Positions 1 to 8,755 are shown, counted from the stretch's first letter. The stretch is 64,000 nt of DNA from Pseudomonas monsensis (GCF_014268495.2 NZ_CP077087.1:5940001-6004000); one strand, 5' to 3'. The notes: generated by a model from the letters alone, not told the origin. Translations and numbers: made by a program.

Positions 1-135
1 TTTTAAGAAACCCTAAACTTGGCTCAGCAATCGTTGGTTACATCTTTGATTTCTCGCGGAGTAACTTGTGATGCTGATAATCTTGTTGACTATCAGTCTG
101 ACCCCACAAGCACCCACACGAATTGCTTGATTCAG

Positions 136-148
136 TTGTTAAAGAGCG
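136..148 (-). promoter_or_regulatory. boxA-like antitermination element
   Basis: The minus strand reads CGCTCTTTAACAA, one base from the boxA consensus TGCTCTTTAACAA that loads the Nus antitermination complex on rRNA transcripts. It lies about 40 bp downstream of the P3 -10 element, as expected for an rRNA leader. Confidence 0.82.
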
Positions 149-183
149 GTTGGTTAAGATCTTTCGTCTCAACCGAGGCGCGC

Positions 184-211
184 ATTCTACAGCAGCCTCA
201 TTTGCTGTCAA
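184..211 (-). promoter_or_regulatory. rRNA promoter P3 (nearest the 16S gene)
   Basis: On the minus strand a consensus -35 TTGACA at 206-211 and a -10 TAGAAT at 184-189 have the same 16-bp spacer as P2. The discriminator is GCGCGCC. The near-identity of P2 and P3, both with a TTGACAGCA start, suggests one is a duplicate of the other. Confidence 0.85.
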
Positions 212-293
212 GTGATTATTTTCAGAAGTTTTCGAAGATTTCCTCAACAACTTCAACCACTTGCGCTTCCGATCTCTCGTTAGCGGGAGGCGA

Positions 294-321
294 ATTCTAC
301 AGCGTTACTCGCTGCTGTCAA
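294..321 (-). promoter_or_regulatory. rRNA promoter P2
   Basis: On the minus strand a consensus -35 TTGACA at 316-321 and a -10 TAGAAT at 294-299 are separated by 16 bp and followed by a GC-rich discriminator (TCGCCTCCC). Confidence 0.85.
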
Positions 322-496
322 CACCTCTTTTTCTCCGCTTTCGACCGAGAAGATCGAACCGTTGAAAGCGCCAGATCAACCGGTATTTCCAACTCCTTCC
401 AGGCTTCGATGAACTGAAGCAAGTCGCTGTCGAAAACTGCGTAACTCATTGAATCTCAAGGAGTTTTCCGTTTCGACTGCGCCGGAAGTGGGGCGA

Positions 497-524
497 ATTA
501 TAGACTTCTAGAATTCGCCGTCAA
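497..524 (-). promoter_or_regulatory. rRNA promoter P1 (farthest upstream)
   Basis: On the minus strand a -35 TTGACG at 519-524 is followed after 16 bp by a consensus -10 TATAAT at 497-502. A GC-rich discriminator (TCGCCCC) follows, which is typical of stringently controlled promoters. It lies just past the tyrS stop codon. Confidence 0.75.
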
Positions 525-539
525 TCCCTAATTTCAATT

Positions 540-1739
540 TTATTCAGATTTCAGCGTAATACGTGCAAATGCCTTCTTTCCGGCCTGGCAAACGTGGGTA
601 GCGCCCAGTACATATATAAAGGAGCGATCAACCACTTCACCATCTACACGCACCCCACCCGACGACAACAAATCACGCGCCGCTGCCGAGTTCTTCACCA
701 GGCCCGCTTTATTAAGGACAGCCGCGATCGGCATGTCCTCAGTAGACGCAAGCTCGATTTCAGGCAAATCATCCGGCAGTTCGCCATCCTTCATACGGTT
801 GCCCGCGGCGCGGTGAGCATTGGCCGCAGCCTCTTCACCATGGAAACGTGCCACGATCTCTTCAGCCAACTTGATTTTTACATCGCGCGGATTGGCGCCC
901 GCCTCGACATCGGCACGCAACGCATTGATCTCATCCATCGAGCGGAAACTGAGCAGCTCGAAGTAGCGCCACATCAGCGCATCCGGAATCGACACCAACT
1001 TGCTGTACATGACGCCCGGTGCTTCCTGAATGCCGACGTAGTTGCCCAACGACTTGGACATCTTCTTCACGCCATCCAGGCCTTCAAGCAACGGCATGGT
1101 CAGAATGCACTGAGCCTCCTGACCATATCCACGCTGCAGCTCACGCCCCATCAACAAGTTGAACTTCTGGTCGGTACCGCCCAGCTCGACATCGGCACGC
1201 AGAGCAACCGAGTCGTAACCCTGCACCAGCGGATAGAGGAATTCGTGAATAGCGATTGGCTGATTGGTGGTGTAGCGCTTGTCGAAGTCATCGCGCTCAA
1301 GCATCCGCGCAACAGTGTACTGCGACGTCAGGCGAATGAAGTCTGCAGGCCCCATCTGGTCCATCCAGGTGGAGTTGAACGCGACTTCGGTTTTCGCCGG
1401 ATCGAGAATCTTGAATACCTGAGTCTTGTAAGTCTCGGCGTTTTCCAGAACCTGCTCGCGAGTCAGCGGAGGGCGCGTGGCGCTCTTTCCACTCGGGTCA
1501 CCGATCATTCCGGTGAAGTCACCTATAAGGAAGATCACCTGATGCCCCAGCTCCTGGAACTGGCGCAACTTATTAATAAGCACGGTATGACCCAAGTGCA
1601 GATCCGGCGCTGTCGGATCGAAACCAGCCTTGATACGCAGCGGTTGGCCGCGCTTGAGCTTCTCGATCAGCTCGGACTCGACCAATAGTTCTTCCGCACC
1701 ACGTTTAATCAGCGCTAGCTGCTCTTCAACCGACTTCAT
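540..1739 (-). CDS. tyrS: Tyrosine-tRNA ligase
   Basis: Cytoplasmic class I aminoacyl-tRNA synthetase that charges tRNA-Tyr. The 399-residue protein has the HIGH-type motif HLGH at residues 48-51, the KMSKS loop at 226-230, and a C-terminal S4-like RNA-binding domain from about residue 338. The frame stays open upstream to 1796, but the start used here (MKSVEEQLAL) gives the length I recall for the family in Pseudomonas. The 19 extra residues look like read-through of the leader. It is divergent from the M23 peptidase gene and is followed by the rRNA promoter region on the same strand. Confidence 0.96.
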   Translation of the reverse strand: MKSVEEQLALIKRGAEELLVESELIEKLKRGQPLRIKAGFDPTAPDLHLGHTVLINKLRQFQELGHQVIFLIGDFTGMIGDPSGKSATRPPLTREQVLENAETYKTQVFKILDPAKTEVAFNSTWMDQMGPADFIRLTSQYTVARMLERDDFDKRYTTNQPIAIHEFLYPLVQGYDSVALRADVELGGTDQKFNLLMGRELQRGYGQEAQCILTMPLLEGLDGVKKMSKSLGNYVGIQEAPGVMYSKLVSIPDALMWRYFELLSFRSMDEINALRADVEAGANPRDVKIKLAEEIVARFHGEEAAANAHRAAGNRMKDGELPDDLPEIELASTEDMPIAAVLNKAGLVKNSAAARDLLSSGGVRVDGEVVDRSFIYVLGATHVCQAGKKAFARITLKSE

Positions 1740-1830
1740 AACAGACCCGCAAGGCTCAGATTCAAAGGGAACCAACCATACAAGATCGCGCACCAATTAC
1801 AAGTTTTGCCCGGCGCACGGACACCAATCC

Positions 1831-1847
1831 ACAGACAGACTGTCTGT
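1831..1847. promoter_or_regulatory. Palindrome between tyrS and the M23 gene
   Basis: A perfect inverted repeat with 8-bp arms around a single central base (ACAGACAG-A-CTGTCTGT) lies in the 212-bp divergent intergenic region. The symmetry is that of a dimeric regulator's operator, but I cannot name a regulator. It sits just upstream of an AT-rich stretch (1868-1900) that probably carries the promoter of the rightward gene. Confidence 0.45.
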
Positions 1848-1951
1848 AGACTTGCTTCAGAGATGATTTGGTTATATTTTATACAGTTATTTCATCTTCA
1901 TCATGTCATTCATCTTTTCCAATTCATCTTTTTTCAAAGTCAAAATTACTT

Positions 1952-3376
1952 ATGACCACAGAACCGTCTAAAGCGCCACCGCTTTACCCGAAGACCCACC
2001 TGCTCGCAGCAAGTGGTATCGCCGCCCTTCTCAGCCTGGCACTCCTGGTATTCCCTTCCAGTGATGTTGAAGCCAAAAAGACGACCCTGAGCCTTGAACT
2101 GGAAAGTCCTGCTGAACAACTGACACAAGATCAAGACGCTGCTGACGCGGTTCAAGCCACAAATGAGCCAGCAGCCTCGCCGTTTGCCCAGATCGAAAAC
2201 CCTGACGAAACTGCCTCGGAAACCGCTGAAGCCGCGCCAGAGCCAGCCAAGGTCGCCGAAAAACCAAAAGCTCCCGGCCATCGGGAAGTCGTCGTGTCGA
2301 AGGGCGACACCCTGTCCACGCTGTTCGAAAAGGTCGGCCTTCCGGCTGCCGCAGTGCACGAAGTACTCGCCAGCGACAAGCAAGCCAAGCAGTTCAGTCA
2401 GTTGAAACACGGCCAGAAGCTGGAGTTTGAACTGACGCCTGAAGGCCAGTTGGCCAGCCTGCACAGCAAGGTCAGCGACGTCGAAACCATTTCCCTGACC
2501 AAGAACGACAAGGGTTACGCGTTTAACCGGGTCACCGCAAAACCTACGGTTCGCACCGCTTATGTACACGGTGTCATCAACAGCTCGCTGTCGCAGTCCG
2601 CCGCCCGTGCAGGCCTCTCCCACAGCCTGACCATGGATATGGCCAGCGTCTTCGGCTACGACGTCGACTTCGCTCAGGACATCCGCCAGGGCGACGAATT
2701 CGACGTCATCTACGAGCAGAAGGTGGTCAACGGCAAGGCAGTCGGAACCGGTCCCATCCTGTCTGCACGCTTCACCAACCGCGGTAAAACCTACACCGCC
2801 GTGCGTTACACCAACAAACAAGGCAACAGCAGTTACTACACCGCCGATGGCAACAGCATGCGCAAGGCGTTCATCCGCACGCCGGTGGACTTCGCCCGCA
2901 TCAGCTCAAAGTTTTCCATGGGCCGCAAACATCCGATCCTCAACAAGATCCGCGCCCATAAAGGCGTCGATTACGCTGCTCCGCGCGGCACACCAATCAA
3001 GGCTGCCGGTGACGGAAAAGTGTTGTTGGCCGGTCGCCGTGGTGGCTATGGCAATACCGTGATCATCCAGCACGGCAATACCTACCGCACGCTGTACGGC
3101 CACATGCAAGGTTTCGCCAAAGGCGTGAAAACCGGCGGTACCGTCAAGCAGGGCCAAGTGATCGGTTACATCGGCACCACGGGCCTGTCCACCGGTCCGC
3201 ACCTGCACTATGAATTCCAGGTCAATGGCGTACACGTCGATCCACTGGGCCAGAAGCTGCCGATGGCCGACCCGATCGCCAAGTCCGAACGTGCCCGCTT
3301 CCTGGCGCAGAGCCAGCCACTGATGGCGCGCATGGACCAGGAAAAGGCCACCATGCTGGCCTCGAGCAAGCGCTAA
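1952..3376 (+). CDS. M23-family peptidoglycan DD-endopeptidase (MepM-like)
   Basis: Predicted membrane-anchored murein hydrolase of 474 residues. After a short cytoplasmic N-terminus there is one membrane segment (about residues 17-33). A Glu/Ala/Pro-rich linker follows, then a LysM/OapA-like region around residues 110-160 (VVVSKGDTLSTLFEKVGLP), then the LytM/M23 domain near residues 325-425. The zinc ligands are visible: H and D in AHKGVDYAAP (about 338-342) and HLHYEF (about 416). The ATG at 1952 (MTTEPSK) is chosen because residues read from an upstream frame to 1868 look non-coding. It ends 3 bp before anmK, so the two are probably co-transcribed, linking wall hydrolysis to recycling. Confidence 0.9.
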   Translation: MTTEPSKAPPLYPKTHLLAASGIAALLSLALLVFPSSDVEAKKTTLSLELESPAEQLTQDQDAADAVQATNEPAASPFAQIENPDETASETAEAAPEPAKVAEKPKAPGHREVVVSKGDTLSTLFEKVGLPAAAVHEVLASDKQAKQFSQLKHGQKLEFELTPEGQLASLHSKVSDVETISLTKNDKGYAFNRVTAKPTVRTAYVHGVINSSLSQSAARAGLSHSLTMDMASVFGYDVDFAQDIRQGDEFDVIYEQKVVNGKAVGTGPILSARFTNRGKTYTAVRYTNKQGNSSYYTADGNSMRKAFIRTPVDFARISSKFSMGRKHPILNKIRAHKGVDYAAPRGTPIKAAGDGKVLLAGRRGGYGNTVIIQHGNTYRTLYGHMQGFAKGVKTGGTVKQGQVIGYIGTTGLSTGPHLHYEFQVNGVHVDPLGQKLPMADPIAKSERARFLAQSQPLMARMDQEKATMLASSKR

Positions 3377-3379
3377 GTC

Positions 3380-4471
3380 ATGGCCCTGTATATCGGTGTG
3401 ATGTCCGGAACCAGTCTCGACGGGCTGGACATCGCCCTGATCGAGCAAACCTCGGCGATCAAACTGATCGCCACCCACTACATTCCCATGCCTGACTCCC
3501 TGCGCACTGAGCTCTTGAGCTTGTGCGCCAGCGGCCCCGACGAGATCGCCCGCTCGGCGATTGCCCAGCAACACTGGGTGAAACTCGCCGCGCAAGGTAT
3601 TCACACCCTCCTTGAACAACAGCAACTCAAACCGCAAGCCATTCGCGCCATCGGCAGCCACGGGCAGACCATTCGCCATGAGCCGGCACGTGGCTTTACC
3701 GTGCAGATTGGCAACCCGGCCCTGCTGACTGAATTGTCCGGTATCACCGTTGTCAGCGACTTCCGTAGCCGCGACGTCGCAGCTGGCGGCCAGGGCGCAC
3801 CGCTGGTGCCGGCCTTTCATGAGGCGTTGTTCGAAGAGCGTAGCGGTAACCAGGCCGTCTTGAATGTCGGCGGTTTCAGTAATCTCAGCCTGATTGAGGC
3901 GAGCAAGCCGGTAGCCGGTTTCGACTGTGGCCCGGGAAATGTGCTGATGGACGCCTGGATTCATCAGCAACGGGGTGAAAACTACGATCGCAACGGCCAA
4001 TGGGCAGCCACTGGCCGCGTCGAACCGGCCCTGCTGAAAGCTCTGCTCAGTGACCCGTTCTTTATTACCAAAGGCCCGAAAAGCACCGGCCGGGAAGTGT
4101 TCAACCTGCCTTGGCTGGAGCGACACCTCTCGAAACTGCCGACCTTCGCCGCAGAGAACGTCCAGGCCACGCTGCTCGAATTGACGGCGCTGAGCATCGT
4201 CGAATCGCTGCAGAGCGCTCAATCGGACACGCAAGAGTTGTTGGTTTGCGGCGGCGGCGCACACAATGCCACGCTGATGAAACGCCTGGCGGATCTACTG
4301 CCGAATGCAATCGTCGCCAGCACTGCCAGCCACGGCGTCGATCCAGACTGGGTCGAGGCCATGGCCTTCGCCTGGCTGGCCCATTGCTGCCTCGAAGGCA
4401 TAGCCGCCAACCGCCCGAGTGTCACCGGCGCAAAAGGCCTGCGCGTACTCGGTGCGATCTACCCTAACTAA
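3380..4471 (+). CDS. anmK: Anhydro-N-acetylmuramic acid kinase
   Basis: Cytoplasmic ASKHA-fold kinase. It opens and phosphorylates 1,6-anhydro-MurNAc from recycled peptidoglycan, giving MurNAc-6-phosphate. The 363-residue length is normal. The N-terminal signature MSGTSLDGLD (about 8-17) is the family's phosphate-binding loop. GSHGQTIRH, FDCGPGN and CGGGAHN are the other conserved blocks. The start lies 3 bp after the M23 gene stop, indicating a two-gene operon. The window also carries amgK and murU (33.5-35.2 kb), which act further along the Pseudomonas MurNAc recycling route. Confidence 0.96.
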   Translation: MALYIGVMSGTSLDGLDIALIEQTSAIKLIATHYIPMPDSLRTELLSLCASGPDEIARSAIAQQHWVKLAAQGIHTLLEQQQLKPQAIRAIGSHGQTIRHEPARGFTVQIGNPALLTELSGITVVSDFRSRDVAAGGQGAPLVPAFHEALFEERSGNQAVLNVGGFSNLSLIEASKPVAGFDCGPGNVLMDAWIHQQRGENYDRNGQWAATGRVEPALLKALLSDPFFITKGPKSTGREVFNLPWLERHLSKLPTFAAENVQATLLELTALSIVESLQSAQSDTQELLVCGGGAHNATLMKRLADLLPNAIVASTASHGVDPDWVEAMAFAWLAHCCLEGIAANRPSVTGAKGLRVLGAIYPN

Positions 4472-4487
4472 GCAAAACGCAGACAAC

Positions 4488-4527
4488 AAAAAACGCCGCA
4501 GAACCGTAAGGCTCTGTGGCGTTTTGT
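4488..4527. terminator. Bidirectional terminator between anmK and erpA
   Basis: A GC-rich inverted repeat (arms AACGCCGCAGA and TCTGTGGCGTT, loop near GTAA) is flanked by A-rich sequence on the left and TTTTGTT on the right. It can therefore end both convergent transcripts. Confidence 0.8.
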
Positions 4528-4546
4528 TGTGTGTAGCGCAGTGCGA

Positions 4547-4897
4547 TCAGATCGAGAATGAAGAACCGCAACCACAGGTCGTGGTGGCGTTCGGGTTCTT
4601 GATCACGAAGCGCGAACCTTCCAGACCTTCCTGGTAGTCGACTTCGGCACCGGCCAGGTACTGGAAGCTCATCGGATCAACCACCAGGCTCACGCCTTCG
4701 CGCTCGACGATGGTGTCGTCCTCGGCCACATCTTCATCGAAGGTGAAACCGTACTGAAACCCTGAACAACCGCCGCCCGTAACGAATACGCGCAGCTTCA
4801 AGCGATCATTCCCCTCTTCATCGACCAGGCTCTTCACCTTGTGCGCAGCACCTTGGGTGAATTGCAAAGCCGTGGGGGTGAAGGATTCGACGCTCAT
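4547..4897 (-). CDS. erpA: Iron-sulfur cluster insertion protein ErpA
   Basis: A-type Fe-S carrier that hands clusters to apo-proteins such as isoprenoid-synthesis enzymes. The 116-residue protein has the three cluster cysteines of the family: Cys44 in GGGCSGFQYG, and Cys108 and Cys110 in the C-terminal TCGCGSSF. The Shine-Dalgarno GGGAGAT lies just upstream of the ATG. It is a single gene between two terminators. Confidence 0.96.
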   Translation of the reverse strand: MSVESFTPTALQFTQGAAHKVKSLVDEEGNDRLKLRVFVTGGGCSGFQYGFTFDEDVAEDDTIVEREGVSLVVDPMSFQYLAGAEVDYQEGLEGSRFVIKNPNATTTCGCGSSFSI

Positions 4898-5020
4898 GCT
4901 GACTATCTCCCGGCGTTACGCCGCCATAATGCGTGATGACGCGCATTATCCGCTTGTCCTAGAAAATCGGTCAACTATTGTTACGGTATATCAATAAACC
5001 CGACCAACTGCCCAGAATGC

Positions 5021-5047
5021 AAAAAGGCCCGTTTGACGGGCCTTTTT
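5021..5047. terminator. Terminator after argC
   Basis: AAAAAGGCCCG-TTTGA-CGGGCCTTTTT is a perfect stem with T or A tracts on both sides. It lies 19 bp beyond the argC stop on the minus strand and could also stop rightward read-through. Confidence 0.9.
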
Positions 5048-5065
5048 GCTGTGCGGCTTAACGTG

Positions 5066-6100
5066 TTACGGCAGCATGCCGGCGTGGGACAAACCGAAAC
5101 GCTCGTCCAGCCCGAACAGGATGTTCATGTTCTGCACTGCCTGACCCGACGCGCCTTTGACCAGATTGTCGATCACCGACAACACCACCACCAGGTCGCC
5201 ATCCTGCGGACGATGCACCGCAATGCGGCAGACGTTGGCGCCGCGCACACTACGGGTTTCCGGATGGCTGCCGGCCGGCATCACATCGACGAACGGCTCG
5301 TTGGCATAACGCTTTTCAAACAGCGCCTGCAGATCCACCGAGCGATCAACAACAGTCGCGTAGAGCGTGGAGTGAATGCCACGGATCATCGGGGTCAGGT
5401 GCGGCACGAAGGTCAGACCGACGTCTTTACCGGCGGCGCGGCGCAGGCCCTGACGAATTTCCGGCAGGTGACGGTGACCTTTCACCGCATAGGCTTTCAT
5501 GCTTTCCGACGTCTCGGAGTACAAAGAGCCTACAGCGGCGCCACGACCGGCACCGCTGACGCCGGACTTGCAGTCAGCGATCAGACGCGAAGCGTCAGCC
5601 AGACCGGCTTCAAGCAACGGCAGGAAACCCAGCTGCGTAGCGGTCGGGTAGCAACCCGGCACCGCGATCAGACGGGCTTTCTTGATCTGCTCGCGATTGA
5701 CTTCCGGCAGCCCGTAGACGGCTTCGTCGAGCAGCGCCGGCGCGCCGTGCGGCTGGCCGTACCACTTGGCCCATTCATCGGCGTCCTGCAGACGGAAGTC
5801 TGCGGACAGGTCGATCACCTTGGTGCCCGCTGCCAGCAATTCACCGGCCAATGCATGCGCGACTCCGTGCGGCGTCGCGAAGAACACCACGTCACACGCG
5901 CCCAGCGTCTTGATGTCCGGCACACTGAACGCCAGACCGTCATAGTGGCCGCGCAGGTTCGGGTACATATCAGCCACGGCCAGACCGGCCTCGGATCGGG
6001 AAGTGATCACAACCACTTCTGCCTGCGGATGCTGCGCCAACAGACGCAGCAGTTCGACACCGGTGTAACCCGTGCCGCCGACGATACCGACCTTGACCAT
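5066..6100 (-). CDS. argC: N-acetyl-gamma-glutamyl-phosphate reductase
   Basis: Third enzyme of arginine biosynthesis. It reduces N-acetylglutamyl-5-phosphate to the semialdehyde with NADPH in the cytoplasm. The 344-residue protein begins with a Rossmann motif (GGTGYTGVELLRLL, about 8-21) and has the catalytic cysteine in VPGCYPTATQ at Cys150. The length is that of the long (type 1) ArgC family. It stands alone, not in an arg cluster, and is divergent from hemJ across 134 bp. Confidence 0.96.
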   Translation of the reverse strand: MVKVGIVGGTGYTGVELLRLLAQHPQAEVVVITSRSEAGLAVADMYPNLRGHYDGLAFSVPDIKTLGACDVVFFATPHGVAHALAGELLAAGTKVIDLSADFRLQDADEWAKWYGQPHGAPALLDEAVYGLPEVNREQIKKARLIAVPGCYPTATQLGFLPLLEAGLADASRLIADCKSGVSGAGRGAAVGSLYSETSESMKAYAVKGHRHLPEIRQGLRRAAGKDVGLTFVPHLTPMIRGIHSTLYATVVDRSVDLQALFEKRYANEPFVDVMPAGSHPETRSVRGANVCRIAVHRPQDGDLVVVLSVIDNLVKGASGQAVQNMNILFGLDERFGLSHAGMLP

Positions 6101-6234
6101 AACCTGCCCTCAAAGAACCCACTGGAAAGCCATCGATAATAGGGGCCGCGCGGCCCTGCGACAACCGTCAAGGTGACGTGCGGACGCTCAAGCCTCTACT
6201 ATCCGGGCTACCGTGAACCTGGGAATAACCAAAA

Positions 6235-6663
6235 ATGCTCTATCTATGGATCAAAGCGTTTCATATCGTCAGCGTCGTGTGCTGGTTTGCCGGGCTGTTC
6301 TACTTGCCGCGGCTGTTCGTTTATCACGCGCAAAGCGAAGACACGATCAGCAAAGAACGCTTCAGCGTCATGGAACGCAAGCTGTATCGCGGCATCATGG
6401 GCCCGGCGATGATCGCCACGCTGATCTTCGGCGGCTGGCTGATTTACCTGAACCCGAGCATTTTCAGCATGGGTGGCTGGATTCACGCCAAACTGACTCT
6501 GGTCGTGTTGCTGATCGGCTACCACCACATGTGCGGCGCTCAGGTAAAACGTTTTGCCCGTGGCGAGAACACCCGCAGCCATGTCTTTTATCGCTGGTTC
6601 AATGAAGTGCCGGTTCTGATATTGCTGGCTATCGTAATTCTGGTCGTGGTCAAGCCGTTCTAA
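6235..6663 (+). CDS. hemJ: Protoporphyrinogen IX oxidase HemJ
   Basis: Small integral membrane protein of 142 residues with four predicted membrane helices. It matches the HemJ family, which carries out the penultimate step of haem synthesis in bacteria lacking HemG and HemY. The conserved N-terminal block LWIKAFHIVSVVCWFAGLFYLPRLFVYH (split here as LWIKAFHIVS / VVCWFAGLFYLPRLF) contains the histidine thought essential in the family (His10). A GGGA Shine-Dalgarno lies about 10 bp upstream. The next gene begins 33 bp later, so the two may share a transcript. Confidence 0.9.
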   Translation: MLYLWIKAFHIVSVVCWFAGLFYLPRLFVYHAQSEDTISKERFSVMERKLYRGIMGPAMIATLIFGGWLIYLNPSIFSMGGWIHAKLTLVVLLIGYHHMCGAQVKRFARGENTRSHVFYRWFNEVPVLILLAIVILVVVKPF

Positions 6664-6696
6664 CTTCAACAAGTACAGATCCTTGGGGTGTTCATA

Positions 6697-7668
6697 ATGT
6701 CGCTGCCCGCTCTGCTCGAACAACGTCTGCGCCTGCCTGTAGTAGCAGCGCCGATGTTCCTGATTTCCAACCCGGAACTGGTGCTCGCCTGCTGCCGCAA
6801 TGGCGTGGTCGGCAGTTTTCCGGCGCTGAACCAGCGTGAAAGCAGCGGGTTCAAAGCCTGGCTGGAACAGATCGAAGCGGGGCTGGCGACCCTGGATAAT
6901 CCGGCCCCTTATGCAGTGAACCTGATCGTCCACAACAGCAACCCGCGCTTGCAGGCGGATCTGAACATTTGCGTCGAGCACAAAGTGCCGATCGTCATCA
7001 CCAGCCTCGGCGCAGTAAAGGAACTGGTGGACGCAGTGCACAGCTACGGTGGCCTGGTGTTCCATGACGTGACCACCCGCCGCCATGCCGAAAAGGCGGC
7101 CGAGGCCGGTGTCGACGGTTTGATTGCGGTGGCGGCTGGCGCCGGGGGCCACGCCGGCACCTGGAGTCCGTTTGCGCTGATCGCCGAAATCCGCCAGTTC
7201 TTCGATAAAACGTTGTTGCTGGCAGGTTGTCTGAACCACGGTCACGAGATTCTGGCCGCTCAGTTGCTGGGCGCGGATTTGGCCTACCTCGGTACGCGAT
7301 TTATCGGCACCACCGAAAGTCATGCACCTGACGCCTACAAAGACATGCTGCTGACTGCCAAAGCGGCGGACATCATCCATACTCCCGCCGTGTCGGGGGT
7401 TCCGGCGAGCTTCATGCGCCAGAGCCTGGAAGCCGCCGGTTTCGATCTGGCTGCGCTGCAAGGCAAGGGCGAAGTTAATTTCGGCGACAAGCTCAAGCCG
7501 CTCAACGATGAAGCCAAAGCCTGGAAAACCGTATGGTCTGCGGGTCAGGGCGTTGGCGACATCAGTGATCTGCCGAGCGTTGATCAACTGATCGCGCGCC
7601 TCGATGCTGAATACCGTCAGGCCCAGGGACGCACGACCCAGTTGGCGAAACACTGGCCACGTGGGTAA
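6697..7668 (+). CDS. Nitronate monooxygenase-family flavoprotein
   Basis: FMN-dependent TIM-barrel enzyme of the 2-nitropropane dioxygenase/nitronate monooxygenase family, which oxidises toxic alkyl nitronates. Visible motifs are PVVAAPMFLISNP at the N-terminus and the FMN/active-site block AAGAGGHAGTWSPF in mid-protein. The ATG at 6697 (MSLPALLEQ, 323 residues) is preferred over an in-frame GTG at 6688, because that GTG overlaps the GGGG Shine-Dalgarno (6685-6688). The physiological substrate in Pseudomonas cannot be read from sequence. Confidence 0.88.
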   Translation: MSLPALLEQRLRLPVVAAPMFLISNPELVLACCRNGVVGSFPALNQRESSGFKAWLEQIEAGLATLDNPAPYAVNLIVHNSNPRLQADLNICVEHKVPIVITSLGAVKELVDAVHSYGGLVFHDVTTRRHAEKAAEAGVDGLIAVAAGAGGHAGTWSPFALIAEIRQFFDKTLLLAGCLNHGHEILAAQLLGADLAYLGTRFIGTTESHAPDAYKDMLLTAKAADIIHTPAVSGVPASFMRQSLEAAGFDLAALQGKGEVNFGDKLKPLNDEAKAWKTVWSAGQGVGDISDLPSVDQLIARLDAEYRQAQGRTTQLAKHWPRG

Positions 7669-7743
7669 AAATCCGGCCAGCCTCAGGGACTGGCCTTACA
7701 CTGATGACCTTTTCAAACCATTCGCGACAAGGATGCCTCGGTA

Positions 7744-8694
7744 ATGAGCGACCCCCGTTACAAGATCGTTTTCGACGGTGCTCTGCAGCCCGGTGTCGAT
7801 ATCACCACGGCCAAGCTCAATCTGGCCAACCTGTTCAAAAGCGACGTGGCCGCCATCGAACGCCTGTTCTATGGCCGCACCGTGGCACTCAAGCGCGATT
7901 TGTCGCACAACGACGCGCAAGCTTATCTGCAGGCGCTGAGCAAGACCGGGATCGACGCACGAATCGAAGCCGAAACGGCGATCGAGCTTAATCTGTCGGA
8001 CGTGCAGGATCACGCCCCTGCCGTCGCAGAGCCGGATTCACCCTATGCACCGCCCCGCGCCAGCGTCGGGGAAAACCTGCCGGCGTTCGCCACACTCAAA
8101 CCCTTCAGCGTCGAAGGGCGGATCGGACGGCTGCGCTACCTCGCCTGGTCGATGGTGCTGAGCCTGGTGACGCTGCCAATCGTCAGCGTGTTCGCCCTGA
8201 TCGGTCTGGGCCTGGTGAGTACTGACTCGACCACCGGCCTGATCATCGGTGGCATCTTCGCCTTCTTCCTGTTCCTGGCGTTCATGATTGTCGGCATCCT
8301 GTTCAGCGTTCAGCGTCTGCACGATATCGGCTGGTCAGGCTGGCTATGGCTACTGACCCTTGTACCGTTCGTGGGCAGTTTCTTCCCGCTGGTGATCATG
8401 GTCATGCCGGGCAACACCCACGCCAATCGCTATGGGCCGCCGCCGCCGCCGAACACCACGGCCGTCAAAGTGCTGTGCTCTCTGTGGATCGTCTTTATCG
8501 GCTTGTTTTTCGTGGGTGGCATGCTGGGCGGCATCTCGGCCATCCAGCAGGAATACGAAACCACTCTGGAAAGCAGCTACGAAAGTGGCTCGGTGACCAC
8601 CGACGAGGTCGACGTGGAGGTCGAGCCGGCAGCGAATTCCGTTGACGATGCAGCCGAAGCGGCGCAGGCCCCTGTAGACTCTGCGAAAGAATGA
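7744..8694 (+). CDS. DUF805-family membrane protein with an extra N-terminal domain
   Basis: Protein of 316 residues and unknown function. The first ~80 residues form a soluble domain (YKIVFDGALQPG, LFKSDVAAIERLF, YLQALSKTGIDARIE). A Pro-rich linker and a DUF805 module with about four membrane helices follow (about 125-280). It contains the DUF805-type GRIGRLRYLAW and VQRLHDIGWSGWLWLL blocks. An acidic tail (about 285-316) ends it. The N-terminal domain looks like a ligand-binding or adaptor module, but I cannot assign it. Genes on either side run the same way without tight coupling. Confidence 0.78.
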   Translation: MSDPRYKIVFDGALQPGVDITTAKLNLANLFKSDVAAIERLFYGRTVALKRDLSHNDAQAYLQALSKTGIDARIEAETAIELNLSDVQDHAPAVAEPDSPYAPPRASVGENLPAFATLKPFSVEGRIGRLRYLAWSMVLSLVTLPIVSVFALIGLGLVSTDSTTGLIIGGIFAFFLFLAFMIVGILFSVQRLHDIGWSGWLWLLTLVPFVGSFFPLVIMVMPGNTHANRYGPPPPPNTTAVKVLCSLWIVFIGLFFVGGMLGGISAIQQEYETTLESSYESGSVTTDEVDVEVEPAANSVDDAAEAAQAPVDSAKE

Positions 8695-8755
8695 ACAGCG
8701 CTCCCCGCCGTGACACCCGCGTCGCCGGCGCGGAGCTGTTGCGATGGAGAATTGC

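Larger units (their letters stand above)
1..502 (-). promoter_or_regulatory. rRNA operon promoter and leader region
   Basis: This gap downstream of tyrS holds no protein gene. Read on the minus strand it shows three sigma-70 promoters in tandem, each with a 16-bp spacer, followed by a boxA-like antitermination sequence. That is the layout of a gammaproteobacterial rRNA promoter region. The 16S gene itself must start just beyond position 1 and is not in the window. From memory, tyrS is followed by an rRNA operon in other Pseudomonas, which fits. A 132-codon frame at 19-417 on the plus strand is an accident of this leader. Confidence 0.88.

Noticed and set aside
19..417. Small protein candidate in the rRNA leader.
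   Set aside because: The region is an rRNA promoter and leader with boxA. No Shine-Dalgarno or domain.
6244..7653. Long antisense frame across hemJ and the nitronate monooxygenase gene.
   Set aside because: It covers two good genes on the other strand and shows no family features.
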